From contig NZ_CAJXYQ010000027.1 in assembly GCF_913063105.1 (NCBI RefSeq), positions 1-38,738 of the forward strand: 38,738 bases of DNA, read 5' to 3'. Of this stretch, positions 1 to 10,312 are shown in pieces. The notes below the pieces were generated by a model, which did no database searches, was not told where the DNA came from, and saw nothing but the letters and a program-made list of their open reading frames with translations. Each line of letters opens with the position of its first letter. Within the stretch, counting starts at the first letter, position 1. Origin of the DNA: an uncultured Draconibacterium sp. (GTDB lineage Bacteria > Bacteroidota > Bacteroidia > Bacteroidales > Prolixibacteraceae). The position numbers and the translations under genes are program-made.

Positions 1-916
1 CCAGGTATTCTTCCCCCACATTTTTGCAGAATACGCTTTCGTCGATTGCCGCCAGGTAGCCTTTTTCCTCAGCTCCCTGTCCTTCAAAAGCAAGTTCGAT
101 ACCTGCTTCAGCCGCCGACATTTTTATAAACTCGCGAATGGTAGTGGTAACGCCGGTGGCAATCACATAGTCGTCGCCTTTTTCCTGTTGTAAAATCAGG
201 TACATGGCGCGTATATAATCTTTGGCATGTCCCCAGTCGCGTTTACTGTCGAGGTTTCCCATAAAGACCGCCTCCTGCAGTCCGAGGGCAATTTTTGCCA
301 TGGCACGGGTAACCTTACGTGTCACAAAGGTTTCGCCGCGCAGGGGCGATTCGTGGTTAAACAAAATGCCGTTGCTGGCATGCATCTTATAGGCTTCGCG
401 GTAGTTTACGGTAATCCAGTAGGCATATAATTTGGCTGCAGCATATGGCGAGCGCGGGTAAAACGGTGTGCTTTCGCTTTGCGGCACCGCCTGTACCAGT
501 CCGTACAGCTCGGAAGTAGAAGCCTGGTAGATGCGTGTTTTTTCGGTTAAGCCCAGCAAACGCACCGCTTCGAGAATACGCAGCGTACCGATACCATCGG
601 CGTTGGCGGTATACTCCGGGGTTTCAAAACTTACCTTTACATGGCTCATAGCCGCCAGGTTATAAATCTCGTCGGGTTGTGTTTCCTGGATGATACGGGT
701 AAGGTTCATCGAGTCGGTAAGGTCGCCGTAGTGGAGAATAAGGTTCCGGTTTTCCAGCCAGGGTGCCTGGTAGAGGTGATCGATGCGATCGGTGTTAAAC
801 TGCGAGGCACGACGTTTTATTCCGTGAACGATGTACCCTTTTTTTAATAGAAATTCGCAGAGGTAGGCACCGTCTTGCCCGGTAATACCTGTAATAAGTG
901 CTACTTTTTGTGACAT
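1..916 (-). CDS. gmd: GDP-mannose 4,6-dehydratase, partial (C-terminus outside window)
   Basis: Converts GDP-D-mannose to GDP-4-keto-6-deoxy-D-mannose, the precursor of GDP-fucose, GDP-rhamnose and related sugars; a cytosolic NADP-dependent short-chain dehydrogenase. The minus strand from the ATG at 916 reads MSQKVALITGITGQDGAYL, with the Rossmann glycine motif GITGQDG, followed by the Gmd-typical KRRASQFNTDRIDHLY. About 305 residues are present; the family is usually about 350-380 aa, so the C-terminal part lies beyond the left edge. The start is the first ATG, just before the Rossmann strand. The gene is divergent from the LytTR regulator at 1126, with about 210 bases of AT-rich DNA between. 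It could feed deoxyhexose to the exopolysaccharide cluster in this window, but that link is inference. Confidence 0.95.
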   Translation of the reverse strand, partial: MSQKVALITGITGQDGAYLCEFLLKKGYIVHGIKRRASQFNTDRIDHLYQAPWLENRNLILHYGDLTDSMNLTRIIQETQPDEIYNLAAMSHVKVSFETPEYTANADGIGTLRILEAVRLLGLTEKTRIYQASTSELYGLVQAVPQSESTPFYPRSPYAAAKLYAYWITVNYREAYKMHASNGILFNHESPLRGETFVTRKVTRAMAKIALGLQEAVFMGNLDSKRDWGHAKDYIRAMYLILQQEKGDDYVIATGVTTTIREFIKMSAAEAGIELAFEGQGAEEKGYLAAIDESVFCKNVGEEYL

Positions 917-1096
917 ACTCTTGTTGTTAATTAGTTTGTTGTGTTGTTTGAGTCGCTAAGTTAAAAATGTTTTTTGAACGGCCGACTTTCATTTGTTTGA
1001 ACTGAAAAATCATTTTAAAATAATTTTAAGCCTATGCTTATTTACGTTCTTAAGTAATTAAACGGCCTCATTTATAGCTTAAACCAATTAAATTTT

Positions 1097-1104
1097 TAAT
1101 TTTG
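1097..1104 (+). promoter_or_regulatory. Possible Bacteroidota -7 promoter element
   Basis: TAATTTTG matches the Bacteroidota -7 consensus TAnnTTTG and sits 21 bases before the ATG of the response regulator. No good TTTG -33 box is visible at the usual distance (TTTA at 1071 is the nearest), so this is weak support only. Confidence 0.28.
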
Positions 1105-1125
1105 AGATGCTAACAATTCCCAATT

Positions 1126-1836
1126 ATGGAAAAACTCAGAGTTATTATTGCTGATGATGGATATCAGGCAATAAGTATTCTTAAGGCGATTTTATTGGAA
1201 ACTGGAAAGGTTGAAGTAGTGCATACCCTGCAGGACTCATTTAAAATAGAAAGTTCAGTGAATAAATTCAATCCCGATGTTTTGTTTCTGGATATAGAAA
1301 TGCCTGGTCTGAATGGCCTTCAGGTGGTTCAAAACATTAGGGAATACAATCAGGAGTTAATCGTCGTTTTTGTAAGCGCCTATAAAAAATATGTTGACGA
1401 AGCCATTAAGCTAAACGTATATAACTATCTCTTAAAACCGGTTGAGCGGGGAGAACTGCACAGCCTGCTTACCAAATTACTGCAGTTGAAAATGGCAGCC
1501 ATACCTCTGGAGAACCAGAAACTTAAACTACCGGTTAAAGGAGGTTATGTTTATATTAAACCTGATGAATTGCTAAGTTTTAACGCTGAGGGGAATTATA
1601 CACGCATACAGACGGTGGATGGCGAAGAATATTTATCGTCTTATAATATGGGGCGCTTATTACAAAAATTACCCTCCTTTTTTTACCGAATTAACAGGAG
1701 CTGTGTGTTAAACAGCGAGTTTATATACTTAATCAACAAAAGCAAACAGACCTGTAAGGTGAAAATCGATAAAAAAGAACTGGAGTACGAAGTATCATCC
1801 AGCTTTATTACAGCGTTTAACCGAATGCATAAATAA
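1126..1836 (+). CDS. LytTR-family response regulator
   Basis: Two-component response regulator that would bind DNA through a LytTR domain after phosphorylation by a histidine kinase. Residues 1-120 form a receiver domain: acidic pair D10/D11, phospho-acceptor D56 in FLDIEMPG, S84 and K104 (LLKP) all in place. Residues about 131-233 are a LytTR domain (KGGYVYIKPDELLSFNAEGN, ending in the typical R-I-N-R-S pattern). The length of 236 aa is normal for the LytR/AlgR type. No histidine kinase lies beside it, so it is an orphan within this window. It precedes the T9SS surface-protein block on the same strand but is separated from it by 423 bases; control of that block is possible but unproven. Confidence 0.93.
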   Translation: MEKLRVIIADDGYQAISILKAILLETGKVEVVHTLQDSFKIESSVNKFNPDVLFLDIEMPGLNGLQVVQNIREYNQELIVVFVSAYKKYVDEAIKLNVYNYLLKPVERGELHSLLTKLLQLKMAAIPLENQKLKLPVKGGYVYIKPDELLSFNAEGNYTRIQTVDGEEYLSSYNMGRLLQKLPSFFYRINRSCVLNSEFIYLINKSKQTCKVKIDKKELEYEVSSSFITAFNRMHK

Positions 1837-2259
1837 ACTCATTATTGATTTTCTTATTCTTGCCAAACCTGGTTGCCTTACTAAACTTTCTGCTATTGCT
1901 AAAATAAAGTTTACTGAACAGTATCGCTTGATGTGTTAAATGTCTTCGCTGATAAAAGGGGCTGCTAACTGATAAATCCTGTGTCTTATCACTAAATACA
2001 TTGAATCTGTTTTATATAGAATTGTTCTACGTATTTATACGAATGAATCTCCATAAATTTAGGGTAACGGATTGATAAAAAATAAGGAGTCAAAAAAGAA
2101 TTGCCACAAGCAAACAAAAACAATCAATCTGATTTTTTTCTAAGCCAAACAATTTCATGTTCAGTAGTGAATAGTGTGGCGGTGTGTAACCGTTACATAA
2201 GTTATCTATTATCGAATGAGTGAACGGATTTAATTTATAAACAAAATAATCTTACAGTT
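1837..2259. other. Intergenic region with no recognised feature
   Basis: 423 AT-rich bases between the response regulator and the first giant gene. I see no convincing ORF, terminator or consensus promoter. The last 40 bases are probably 5' leader of the downstream gene. Confidence 0.5.
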
Positions 2260-5200
2260 ATGTATTCTCTCTCTCAACCCGTTTCTGAGCGCTTCTCGCT
2301 AAAACTCCTTCTTATCGTATTATTTGTTATTTGTTCCTTTTTTAATGCTGTAGTTGGGCAATCACAGCAGTTATCTGTGGATAATAGGGCAATTTTGCAA
2401 AAAACCAATTTAACAAGGGAATTAAAAAGTGATAAGAAAGGAATTGACAAATTTAATGACGAGTGTGTTCACTTTAAATTACTTAAGCCGGAGGAGTTTT
2501 TGGGATATAGCCAAGGTTCACAAACGCTATTAAAAAGTGCTACCTCAGAAATTCCGGTAAGTGAAAGTGATTCATTGGCGCTTGTAGCTATTTATAATGC
2601 AACCAATGGCCCCGGCTGGTACCGTAGTTATAACTGGTTAACCGATTCAGTAAAAAACTGGTACGGGGTTACTGTTGAAAATGGCAGGGTGACACGACTA
2701 ATGATGTGGAATAATAACCTGCAGGGAACTTTACCTGCAGAGATTTGCAATCTGACCGCATTGAACTATCTTATGATTGGGTATGAATCATATTTAACAG
2801 GAACCATCCCTGATTCCATAGGGAATTTGACAGAGTTGGAGAACCTGTATTTCTATAATAATGGCATGACGGGGGCTATACCATCCTCTATCGGTCAGCT
2901 GCAGAAATTGAAAGTGCTTTATCTTGTCGGTAATTCAGAAATGGGGGCTTTTTCGGGGGCACTACCAGCTGAAATAGGAAATCTTGACAGTTTAACGTAT
3001 TTGAGTATTGGGAACAATGAACTGGAAGGGGTAATACCAACCGAGATTGGCCAGCTTGCTAAACTGGAATACCTGAACTTAAACAACAATGGACTTTCCG
3101 GATCAATACCGGCTGAGATGGGGCAACTAAGCCAACTTGAATATTTAAACCTGGGCAATAACAATTTTTCAGGAAATCTGCCAACTGAATTTTCAACATT
3201 GGTTAATTGTAAAAGTATTTATTTGTACAATAATCAAATTTCTGGGGCAATTCCTTCAGGACTAGGGCAGCTCGACAGTCTGGAGAATTTTAATGTATAC
3301 AATAATTTACTATCAGGGAATTTGCCGCAGGAATTGGGTAACTTAAAAAAGCTGAGATTACTTAGTTTAGCCAACAATTCTTTTAGCGGCCAAATACCGG
3401 CAAGCTATTCAGGTCTTGATAGTCTTAAAGCCTTGTATCTTACCTATAATAAATTTACATTTTCCGACCTGGACAATTCAGGTCTTGATTATTTTGGTTT
3501 GGATGCATTTTCTTATGCTCAGCAGGATACCCTTTTCGGTCTTGAGTACGATGGTGTATCAGGCTCTTTAACTGTTAACGATGGAAAAGCTGCAGAAAAC
3601 ACTTATCAGTGGTATCGCTCTAAAAATGCGCTTACCGGGGAAACTAACGATGTGCTTAATGACATCGATACTACCAGGGCATATTACTGTACCGTTACCA
3701 ACCCCAATTACCCCGATCTTCGGATCAATTCAGAACCATTCGGTAACCTAGTGGTGGATATCGATGGTAATATGTATACTACGGTTACCATTGGAGAACA
3801 GGAATGGCTGGCTGAAAATCTCAGGGTAAAACGCTATCAGGACGGGACATTAATTCCTGAAGGAACGGGTTTGGGGAATAGTTTTGCTTCTCAGGATTAT
3901 TATTTCTTTTACGACGATAGTGCCTCGTATGAAAAAGAATATGGTTTATTGTACAGTGATTATGTGGTTTTAGAACAATGCGAAGTTTGTCCTTCGGGAT
4001 GGAAGGTTCCATCAAACGACCAGTGGAAAGTAATGGAGATGCACCTGGGCATGACCTGGGATGTTGCGAATGTATGGGGTTGGGTAGCCGGACATGGAGA
4101 CAATGAGGGAGGAAAATTAAAGGAAACCGGATTTGAACACTGGAGTATCCCTAATGTTGGAGCCACTAACGAAACTGGTTTTACAGCACTGCCGGCCGGA
4201 AACAGAACAAACACTTTCGCTGGCATGGGAGAAGAAACGTATTTTATGACATCAACACCAGTTAATACTTCCCTAAAAATACGTATTTACAATTTTAACC
4301 ATGGTAAAACCTATCACGGCTCTAAAAGTCAGGGATTTGGAGGAAGTATAAGATGCGTCCGCATACAGGAGGATCAGTCTGTGCCGCAGGTTACAACAGA
4401 AGAGGTATTGGCTGCTGCTGCATCATCTGCCACAATATTTGCTACTGTGCCCGATGATGGCGGTGCAACAGTGGTGGCCCGGGGAATAGCTTATGGTCTC
4501 GCATCCAATCCAGTTGTTGATATTCAACAAGGTTTCTTTTTTTCAAGTAATGGGCAGGGAACTGGTGAGTTTACAGCAGAATTGGATGATTTATACCCGG
4601 ATGCAACTTATTATGCCCGTGCTTATGCCGTAAACGCCAATGGAATAAGCTATGGAGAGGAATTAAGTTTTACAACCTCGCCGGACACCTTGCCATCTGT
4701 TTCATCTGTTAATACCGATAGTTTGACACAAACTTCTGTCTGGTTATATTCTAATGTAGGAAGTGAAGGACAGAGTAGTGTTACCAGCTGTGGTTTTGTG
4801 TGGAGTGACAGCAACAACCCAACATTGGCCGATAATTTTATTGAAGCAGGAAGTGGAGTTGGTGAATTTTCAGCGACTATTTATGGCTTAAACCCCGATA
4901 CACAGTACTTTATTCGTGCCTATGCAAGTAACACCCAGGGTACAGTTTATAGCTCGCAACGTTATATCCGTACCCTTTCTGATAAACCAACTCCTGCTGT
5001 ACAGACCATAAAAGTAGATAGTGTTTTTACTGACGAGGCTTTTGTGTTGGGGCAGGTTGTTTATGACGGCGGACTACCCTTATTGGAAACAGGAGTAAAA
5101 ATCACCTGGGAAGGTGGTTCATTGGAAGTACCTACTCAAAATGCCAGTACTGAAATTGAATTGTTAATTACAGGCTTACAGTCAAGTGTAGCCTATACGG

Positions 5201-8200
5201 CAGTTGCTTTTGCATCCAACGAGAACGGCCGCGTATATGGCGAAGAAATAGCATTCAGAACCTTGTTTGAAACCACCGAACAGGCTTTTGCGTTGGTCGA
5301 TGAAATATATAAAAGCTTATTTACACTTAATTCAGGACATGACGATTTTGGACAGAGCTCTGCTAACCTTACATTCGATTTGATGGGTGATGATATGGTG
5401 TTGAACTCCTCCAGGTATGGTTGGTTTACAAAGAAATATCAATACCTCGAGCATACCAATAAACAATCTCTTTACCTCGAGAAATTCTGGAGCAGATACT
5501 ACGGAATTATTAGCGAAGTAAATAAATTGCTTGATAACCTGATGTGGGCATCGGGTCCTTCGGAAGATATGGGGGAAATTGAAGGACAAATGCATGCACT
5601 TCGTGCCTATTGCTATTTTCAGATGGTACAGGTTTTTGCTGATTCCTATATCCTCAACCCTTCCGGAGAGGCAATTCCTGTTTATATTAACACTGAACAA
5701 CAACCGGGGCCGGGTGCTGGAATTTTGGAGCGGGCCACGGTTGACGAGGTGTATAGTCTTATTCGCTCAGATCTTGATATGGCAGCTTATGCTATTCCTG
5801 AATATCCAGGCCATCAAAGCCTTTCTCACATAAATAAAGCTACTGCTTACGGAATGCACGCACGGGTAGCGCTGGCAGCGGGAGATTACCAGATGGCAAG
5901 CCAGTATGCGTTTTTAGCTATTGATTTGCATAACGGCAGTTTGTTTTCGGAGAGCGATTATCCCGATTACTATTACGAGCTTAATACTTCGCCAATGGAA
6001 GGTTTTAACGATGCCGAATCATCCTCCGAATGGATGTGGGGCTCCGTTATTCCTGATGAAGAGAATACCAGTTATGCTTCTTTCTGGGGGCATATGGATG
6101 CTCGTTTCCTCTCGTATGCTTACCTCGGAGAACAGAAAAAAATTACACAGGAGCTGTACGACCAGATTCCGGACTGGGACAAAAGGAAAAACCTGTGGGT
6201 TTCGCCTTATGAAACGCACTCCGGTAGCGGGGCAGACGTTTCTCTTTGTCAAATGAAGTTTTTAACCCGGCAGAACGGAGCGATGTATGGCGACTACGTG
6301 TATATGCGCCTGGCTGAAATGTATCTGATTATGGCGGAAGCAAAGGCACAGTTGGGAGACCTGGCTGCTGCATCAGAATACCTGAACCAACTGGTACTCA
6401 CAAGAGATCCTGCTTATTATTATCCGGTAAACACACAGCAGGAAATGTTAGAGCAAATATGGTTGCAACGACGGATAGAGTTATGGGGAGAAGGCCACCG
6501 GTTTTTTGATATTCGGCGCCTGCAGCAACCGCTGTCCCGGCCAACAGGAGAGAATAATCACGATCCGGCACTTGCACAGGTAACCGATATTGCAGCCAAC
6601 GATAGTCTGTTTAACTGGGAAATCCCGTTTTATCATGAATTGAGGATTGTCACGCAAGGAAACGGGAGCATAACGCTGAATGAACAAGCACATGTTTATC
6701 CGTTACTAATGGCTGAAGAAACATCATTTAGCCTGGAGGCCATTCCGGATGAAGGGTGGCTTTTTGTAAACTGGACAGACCTGGAAGGAGCAGAAGTTAG
6801 CACTGATCCTCATTTTGTTACAAGCATGACTTCAGATACCCTGATTCTTACTGCAAACTTTTCCGAGAATGATTGTCCGCAACATTTTCATCCGGTTTGG
6901 GAAGGTGGTGGCACATACGATCCAATGAATATTTATGTGATTGGTGCCCGGATTGAAGGTATTGATCTTGTTCCCGGCGACCAAATTGGCGTTTTTGATG
7001 GAGAAATGTGTGTAGGTTATGGAATGCTTTCCCAAACTATCGATCATGAGAATATTCTGAGCATTGTAGTAAGTGCCGATGATGGAACTGGCAATGGGTA
7101 TACACCCGGAAATTCAGTTTCTTACAAACTGTGGCACTGCGACTCAGAAACTGAAATTGGCGAAGTAAGTGCTATGTGTTACGATAATCAGTTAAGTCCG
7201 GTATCATGTATTCCGTTTCAATCGGGAGGAACTGTCTTTGTTGAACTGGGTGGCAGTTTGTATTATGAATATACCAATCCGCTTATTCCCGGATGGAATA
7301 TTGTTTCCATTCCGGTAGAACCCGATTCCGCTGATTTATTGGATGTATTTCACCAGCTCATACAGCAGAATACCTTGTTAAAGGTTCAGGATGAGAACGG
7401 AAACGCCATGGAGGATCTTGGTATTTTTGGCGACTGGCAGAATAATATAGGTGATCAGCAGTGCACCGAGGGATATAAAGTAAAAATGAACGATTACGAT
7501 ACCCTGGTAACGGCAGGCTATTTTGTCGATTATCCCTTTGCTATTCCTTTAAATCCGGGATGGAATATGGTTGGCTTTCCCAGCATCAGTTTTGTGGATG
7601 CCATGGAGGTTTTTGGGCAGTTAATTGATAACGGCAGCCTGGTAAAAGTGCAGGATGAAAAAGGAAACTCCATTGAAAACCTGGGCATATTTGGCGGTTG
7701 GCAGAATTTTATCGGTAATGTATGGGCCGGTAAAGGTTATAAAGTAAAAGTAGGCGAACCGGATACTTTATGGATTTTTCAAAGTTATCCAAAATCCATC
7801 GCTTCCTTACCTGAAAAAGTAAGGCTCCAATATTTCTCCCCAATCTTCACCGGCAATGGCGTGGACCACATGAACTTCAACCTTGTTGGTTTAAGCGAGC
7901 AGCTGTTAACTGCCGGCGATGAACTGGCAGTATATGATGGTGTACATTGTGTAGGGGCTGTGGTGCTTACCCAAAAGATGCTGGAGGATGGTTTTGCTGC
8001 TCTGGCTGCTTCAGCCAGCGACAATTCAGGAATGCCAGGATTTACCGCCGGTAACGAATACCAGCTACGCCTGTGGCAGAAAGCCTCCAACACCGAGCTG
8101 GAGATTGAAACGGAATATATCCGGGGATCAGAACAATTTACCCAGCACGAATCGGTGGTGTTGAGCCTGGAAAAATCGGTACTGACCAGTGTTGGCGATC

Positions 8201-8487
8201 CTGTGGGAACAACGGAAATTGATGTTAACTGTTACCCCAATCCTTTTAGCGAAGAAGTTACGCTGGAATTTAATCTATCCAATGATTCCTATGTAAGCGT
8301 AGTTGTGTTGGATCAACTTGGGCAGCAGGTCTGCATTTTGGTAGATAGCTCTAAGCTCCCGGCGGGTATCAGTCGTCTGACCTGGGACGGTAGAAATATG
8401 CAAAATCACAAAGTAAGTTCTGGAATGTATTACTTCCATATTCAGCTTGGTGACCGATTCTTTAACAAAAAAATAGTGTTGAATTAG
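2260..8487 (+). CDS. Giant T9SS-secreted multidomain protein with embedded SusD-like domain
   Basis: 2075-aa surface or secreted protein. Order of parts (residues approximate): signal peptide 1-34; plant-type leucine-rich repeats 100-407, opening with DSLALVAIYNATNGPGWY; Ig-like stretch 410-495; FISUMP domain 495-703 (VTIGEQEWLAENLRV); three fibronectin-III-like repeats 704-1007; a complete SusD/RagB-like domain 1006-1463 (FWSRYYGIISEVNKLLDN, RAYCYFQMVQVF, YMRLAEMYLIMAEAKAQLGD, RRIELWGEGHRFFDIRR); InlB-type repeat 1463-1537; a 'DHMN/GDxxAVYDG' module 1538-1666; two 'GWNIVSIP' modules 1675-1840; a second DHMN module 1862-1970; T9SS type A sorting domain 1988-2075 (CYPNPF ... MYYF). SusD proteins are normally separate lipoproteins of about 450-650 aa paired with SusC; here there is no lipoprotein cysteine and no susC in the window. 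The frame is open throughout. Substrate unknown; likely binds glycans or other surface ligands. Confidence 0.9.
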   Translation: MYSLSQPVSERFSLKLLLIVLFVICSFFNAVVGQSQQLSVDNRAILQKTNLTRELKSDKKGIDKFNDECVHFKLLKPEEFLGYSQGSQTLLKSATSEIPVSESDSLALVAIYNATNGPGWYRSYNWLTDSVKNWYGVTVENGRVTRLMMWNNNLQGTLPAEICNLTALNYLMIGYESYLTGTIPDSIGNLTELENLYFYNNGMTGAIPSSIGQLQKLKVLYLVGNSEMGAFSGALPAEIGNLDSLTYLSIGNNELEGVIPTEIGQLAKLEYLNLNNNGLSGSIPAEMGQLSQLEYLNLGNNNFSGNLPTEFSTLVNCKSIYLYNNQISGAIPSGLGQLDSLENFNVYNNLLSGNLPQELGNLKKLRLLSLANNSFSGQIPASYSGLDSLKALYLTYNKFTFSDLDNSGLDYFGLDAFSYAQQDTLFGLEYDGVSGSLTVNDGKAAENTYQWYRSKNALTGETNDVLNDIDTTRAYYCTVTNPNYPDLRINSEPFGNLVVDIDGNMYTTVTIGEQEWLAENLRVKRYQDGTLIPEGTGLGNSFASQDYYFFYDDSASYEKEYGLLYSDYVVLEQCEVCPSGWKVPSNDQWKVMEMHLGMTWDVANVWGWVAGHGDNEGGKLKETGFEHWSIPNVGATNETGFTALPAGNRTNTFAGMGEETYFMTSTPVNTSLKIRIYNFNHGKTYHGSKSQGFGGSIRCVRIQEDQSVPQVTTEEVLAAAASSATIFATVPDDGGATVVARGIAYGLASNPVVDIQQGFFFSSNGQGTGEFTAELDDLYPDATYYARAYAVNANGISYGEELSFTTSPDTLPSVSSVNTDSLTQTSVWLYSNVGSEGQSSVTSCGFVWSDSNNPTLADNFIEAGSGVGEFSATIYGLNPDTQYFIRAYASNTQGTVYSSQRYIRTLSDKPTPAVQTIKVDSVFTDEAFVLGQVVYDGGLPLLETGVKITWEGGSLEVPTQNASTEIELLITGLQSSVAYTAVAFASNENGRVYGEEIAFRTLFETTEQAFALVDEIYKSLFTLNSGHDDFGQSSANLTFDLMGDDMVLNSSRYGWFTKKYQYLEHTNKQSLYLEKFWSRYYGIISEVNKLLDNLMWASGPSEDMGEIEGQMHALRAYCYFQMVQVFADSYILNPSGEAIPVYINTEQQPGPGAGILERATVDEVYSLIRSDLDMAAYAIPEYPGHQSLSHINKATAYGMHARVALAAGDYQMASQYAFLAIDLHNGSLFSESDYPDYYYELNTSPMEGFNDAESSSEWMWGSVIPDEENTSYASFWGHMDARFLSYAYLGEQKKITQELYDQIPDWDKRKNLWVSPYETHSGSGADVSLCQMKFLTRQNGAMYGDYVYMRLAEMYLIMAEAKAQLGDLAAASEYLNQLVLTRDPAYYYPVNTQQEMLEQIWLQRRIELWGEGHRFFDIRRLQQPLSRPTGENNHDPALAQVTDIAANDSLFNWEIPFYHELRIVTQGNGSITLNEQAHVYPLLMAEETSFSLEAIPDEGWLFVNWTDLEGAEVSTDPHFVTSMTSDTLILTANFSENDCPQHFHPVWEGGGTYDPMNIYVIGARIEGIDLVPGDQIGVFDGEMCVGYGMLSQTIDHENILSIVVSADDGTGNGYTPGNSVSYKLWHCDSETEIGEVSAMCYDNQLSPVSCIPFQSGGTVFVELGGSLYYEYTNPLIPGWNIVSIPVEPDSADLLDVFHQLIQQNTLLKVQDENGNAMEDLGIFGDWQNNIGDQQCTEGYKVKMNDYDTLVTAGYFVDYPFAIPLNPGWNMVGFPSISFVDAMEVFGQLIDNGSLVKVQDEKGNSIENLGIFGGWQNFIGNVWAGKGYKVKVGEPDTLWIFQSYPKSIASLPEKVRLQYFSPIFTGNGVDHMNFNLVGLSEQLLTAGDELAVYDGVHCVGAVVLTQKMLEDGFAALAASASDNSGMPGFTAGNEYQLRLWQKASNTELEIETEYIRGSEQFTQHESVVLSLEKSVLTSVGDPVGTTEIDVNCYPNPFSEEVTLEFNLSNDSYVSVVVLDQLGQQVCILVDSSKLPAGISRLTWDGRNMQNHKVSSGMYYFHIQLGDRFFNKKIVLN

Positions 8488-8577
8488 CGATTAAAATACA
8501 GGGCGAAAAAACAAAGGTAGTGCTCAAAATCAGAGCAGTATTATCTGAAGATAAGCCCACCTAAAACAAATCACTTT

Positions 8578-9942
8578 ATGAGAAAATTTCTAAGCTTTCT
8601 GTTTTTGATGTATGCACTGACCTTATCCGCTCAAAACACGATGTACTTCATGGAGTGTTTGCCTCAGAACAATGCTTTTAATCCGGCATATATTCCAAAA
8701 CTGAACATGCACATTGGTTTACCGGGTATAAGCGGTATAAATGTACAGGCGTATAACAGCGGCTTTAATTATTCAGAACTCGATGGATTTCTTGATGACC
8801 TCGACAATGAGAACTATAATCCGGATGAGTTTATCAATTCCATTGATGGTAAAAACAGATTTCTATCTGAAGCCCGGGTGAATTTACTTTCGTTTGGATT
8901 TCGACTCAAAGATAAAGGTTATTTTACCTTCGACTTAAAAGCAAATAACATTTTGGTGAATACAGCGCAGCCCGAAGTGGTTTACCTGCTTGCTGATTAT
9001 GACAACATTCCTTCAGAGAATTTCCCTATTATCATTGATGAGATGGAAATGCTGGAAAATAATTTTATAAGCATGGGATTTACGTATTCCCGGGTCATCA
9101 ACGAGAATTTGAGCATCGGACTACGACCGGTAATCAACTTCAACAACATCGGCTTTAAAACATCGGGAATCAGCTGCCAGGTTAGTAGGGAAGAATATAC
9201 TGAACGTTACGATATTGGGGATGGTTCAGGCGAAATGTATGAGAACTCGTATGTAGAATACAATGAGACCTTTGCGGGGCAGGTTGAATTAGGTTTACCC
9301 ACAGAAGTTAATCCCGAGGCCGTTGACGGCAACGAACTGGATTTGGATGAAGGTTTGTTGCCCGATGATTGGATCGATGACATCACGTTGGGCAATATGC
9401 TTAAAAATGCCAGCTTTTCAATCGATCTGGGGGCTACTTACCAACTCGACAAATGGCTTTTTTCAGCAAGCCTTTTAAATCTTGGAACATCCAAATGGCG
9501 AAACAATTCCTACCAACTTAATGGCGTATTTAACGACGATGATGAAACGATTAATATTGAGGAAACAGATAAAATTCAAGTAGGTATTCCGCCCCAAATT
9601 TACCTGGGAGCTATTCGGCAGTTTTCTTCCAAATGGAACTATGCCTTGTTGCTGAACAATACTTTTTACAGTACCGGCAGTAATGCTTCGGCAACGCTTT
9701 CGTTAAACGGGCATGTTGGCAGCGCACTTTCCACATCGGTAAGTTATACGGCGGGTTATAAGTTCAACAACCTGGGATTGGGATTACGCCTGCGCTTTTT
9801 GCCTGGCACCGACCTGTATTTTGTGACTGACAACATTATACAAGTATTCAATTATAAAAATGCACAACGGATAACGGCTGCATTCGGGATAAATATTGCT
9901 GTGGGGACAAAACCAGATAAGTTATCGGAAGAAACCATTTGA
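8578..9942 (+). CDS. DUF5723-family outer-membrane beta-barrel protein
   Basis: 454 aa with a signal peptide (cleavage after LTLSAQ, about residue 19) and the DUF5723-like opening MYFMECLPQNNAFNPAYIP, then regularly spaced amphipathic strands (SMGFTYSRVINENLSIGLRP, LGLGLRLRFLPGTDLYFV) expected of an outer-membrane barrel. The 'NPAY' motif and overall plan recall the PorP/SprF-like proteins that accompany T9SS cargo genes, but the better match is DUF5723, whose function is unknown. It lies 90 bases after the 2075-aa gene and before the 2640-aa gene, all on the same strand. Inference: it could help export or anchor these large T9SS proteins. The gene is intact. Confidence 0.75.
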   Translation: MRKFLSFLFLMYALTLSAQNTMYFMECLPQNNAFNPAYIPKLNMHIGLPGISGINVQAYNSGFNYSELDGFLDDLDNENYNPDEFINSIDGKNRFLSEARVNLLSFGFRLKDKGYFTFDLKANNILVNTAQPEVVYLLADYDNIPSENFPIIIDEMEMLENNFISMGFTYSRVINENLSIGLRPVINFNNIGFKTSGISCQVSREEYTERYDIGDGSGEMYENSYVEYNETFAGQVELGLPTEVNPEAVDGNELDLDEGLLPDDWIDDITLGNMLKNASFSIDLGATYQLDKWLFSASLLNLGTSKWRNNSYQLNGVFNDDDETINIEETDKIQVGIPPQIYLGAIRQFSSKWNYALLLNNTFYSTGSNASATLSLNGHVGSALSTSVSYTAGYKFNNLGLGLRLRFLPGTDLYFVTDNIIQVFNYKNAQRITAAFGINIAVGTKPDKLSEETI

Positions 9943-10101
9943 AAAAATCGGATTCCAACAAGGTAAAATACATTTTAGTAGTAACTGACCAAAAACTTAA
10001 GAAAATGAAATCGGGTGTTTATTACACTATAAGCGACATAAACCGAATTATTTATAAAAACAAAGTAGTACTCACTTATTAACAATAACTTTTTGTTCAC
10101 C

Positions 10102-10124
10102 AGCTAAGGATTAGCTTTTTGTTT
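10102..10124 (+). terminator. Probable intrinsic terminator after the DUF5723 gene
   Basis: AGCTAA-GGA-TTAGCT stem-loop (10102-10116) followed by a T-rich tail (TTTTGTTT). The stem is short and not GC-rich, so strength is uncertain. It separates the DUF5723 gene from the 2640-aa gene. Confidence 0.45.
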
Positions 10125-10220
10125 AATGGTTACATTATAAGTGTTTTAGTGCGTTGCATAAAGTATTGAAATAAAAATGATGGGGTGTTTTTAAAAAAAG
10201 TTGATTCGAATAAATGTTTA

Positions 10221-10256
10221 TTTGGGTAAAATATTTTAGTGAATACATAAAGTTTG
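10221..10256 (+). promoter_or_regulatory. Possible promoter of the 2640-aa gene
   Basis: TTTG at 10221-10224 and TA-AAG-TTTG at 10248-10256 resemble the Bacteroidota -33/-7 boxes, but the -7 box has one extra base and the spacing is 23 rather than about 19-20. Weak candidate. Confidence 0.25.
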
Positions 10257-10312
10257 TAACTTTATAGGGTAAAGATTTTGAAATCGGCAACTTAACTACT
10301 AAAAAACAACTT

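Noticed and set aside
9943..10080. Small frame following the DUF5723 gene (ends VVLTY before TAA at 10080)
   Set aside because: It opens without a convincing start codon and is about 46 codons of Lys/Ile-rich sequence in AT-rich DNA; no family recognised.
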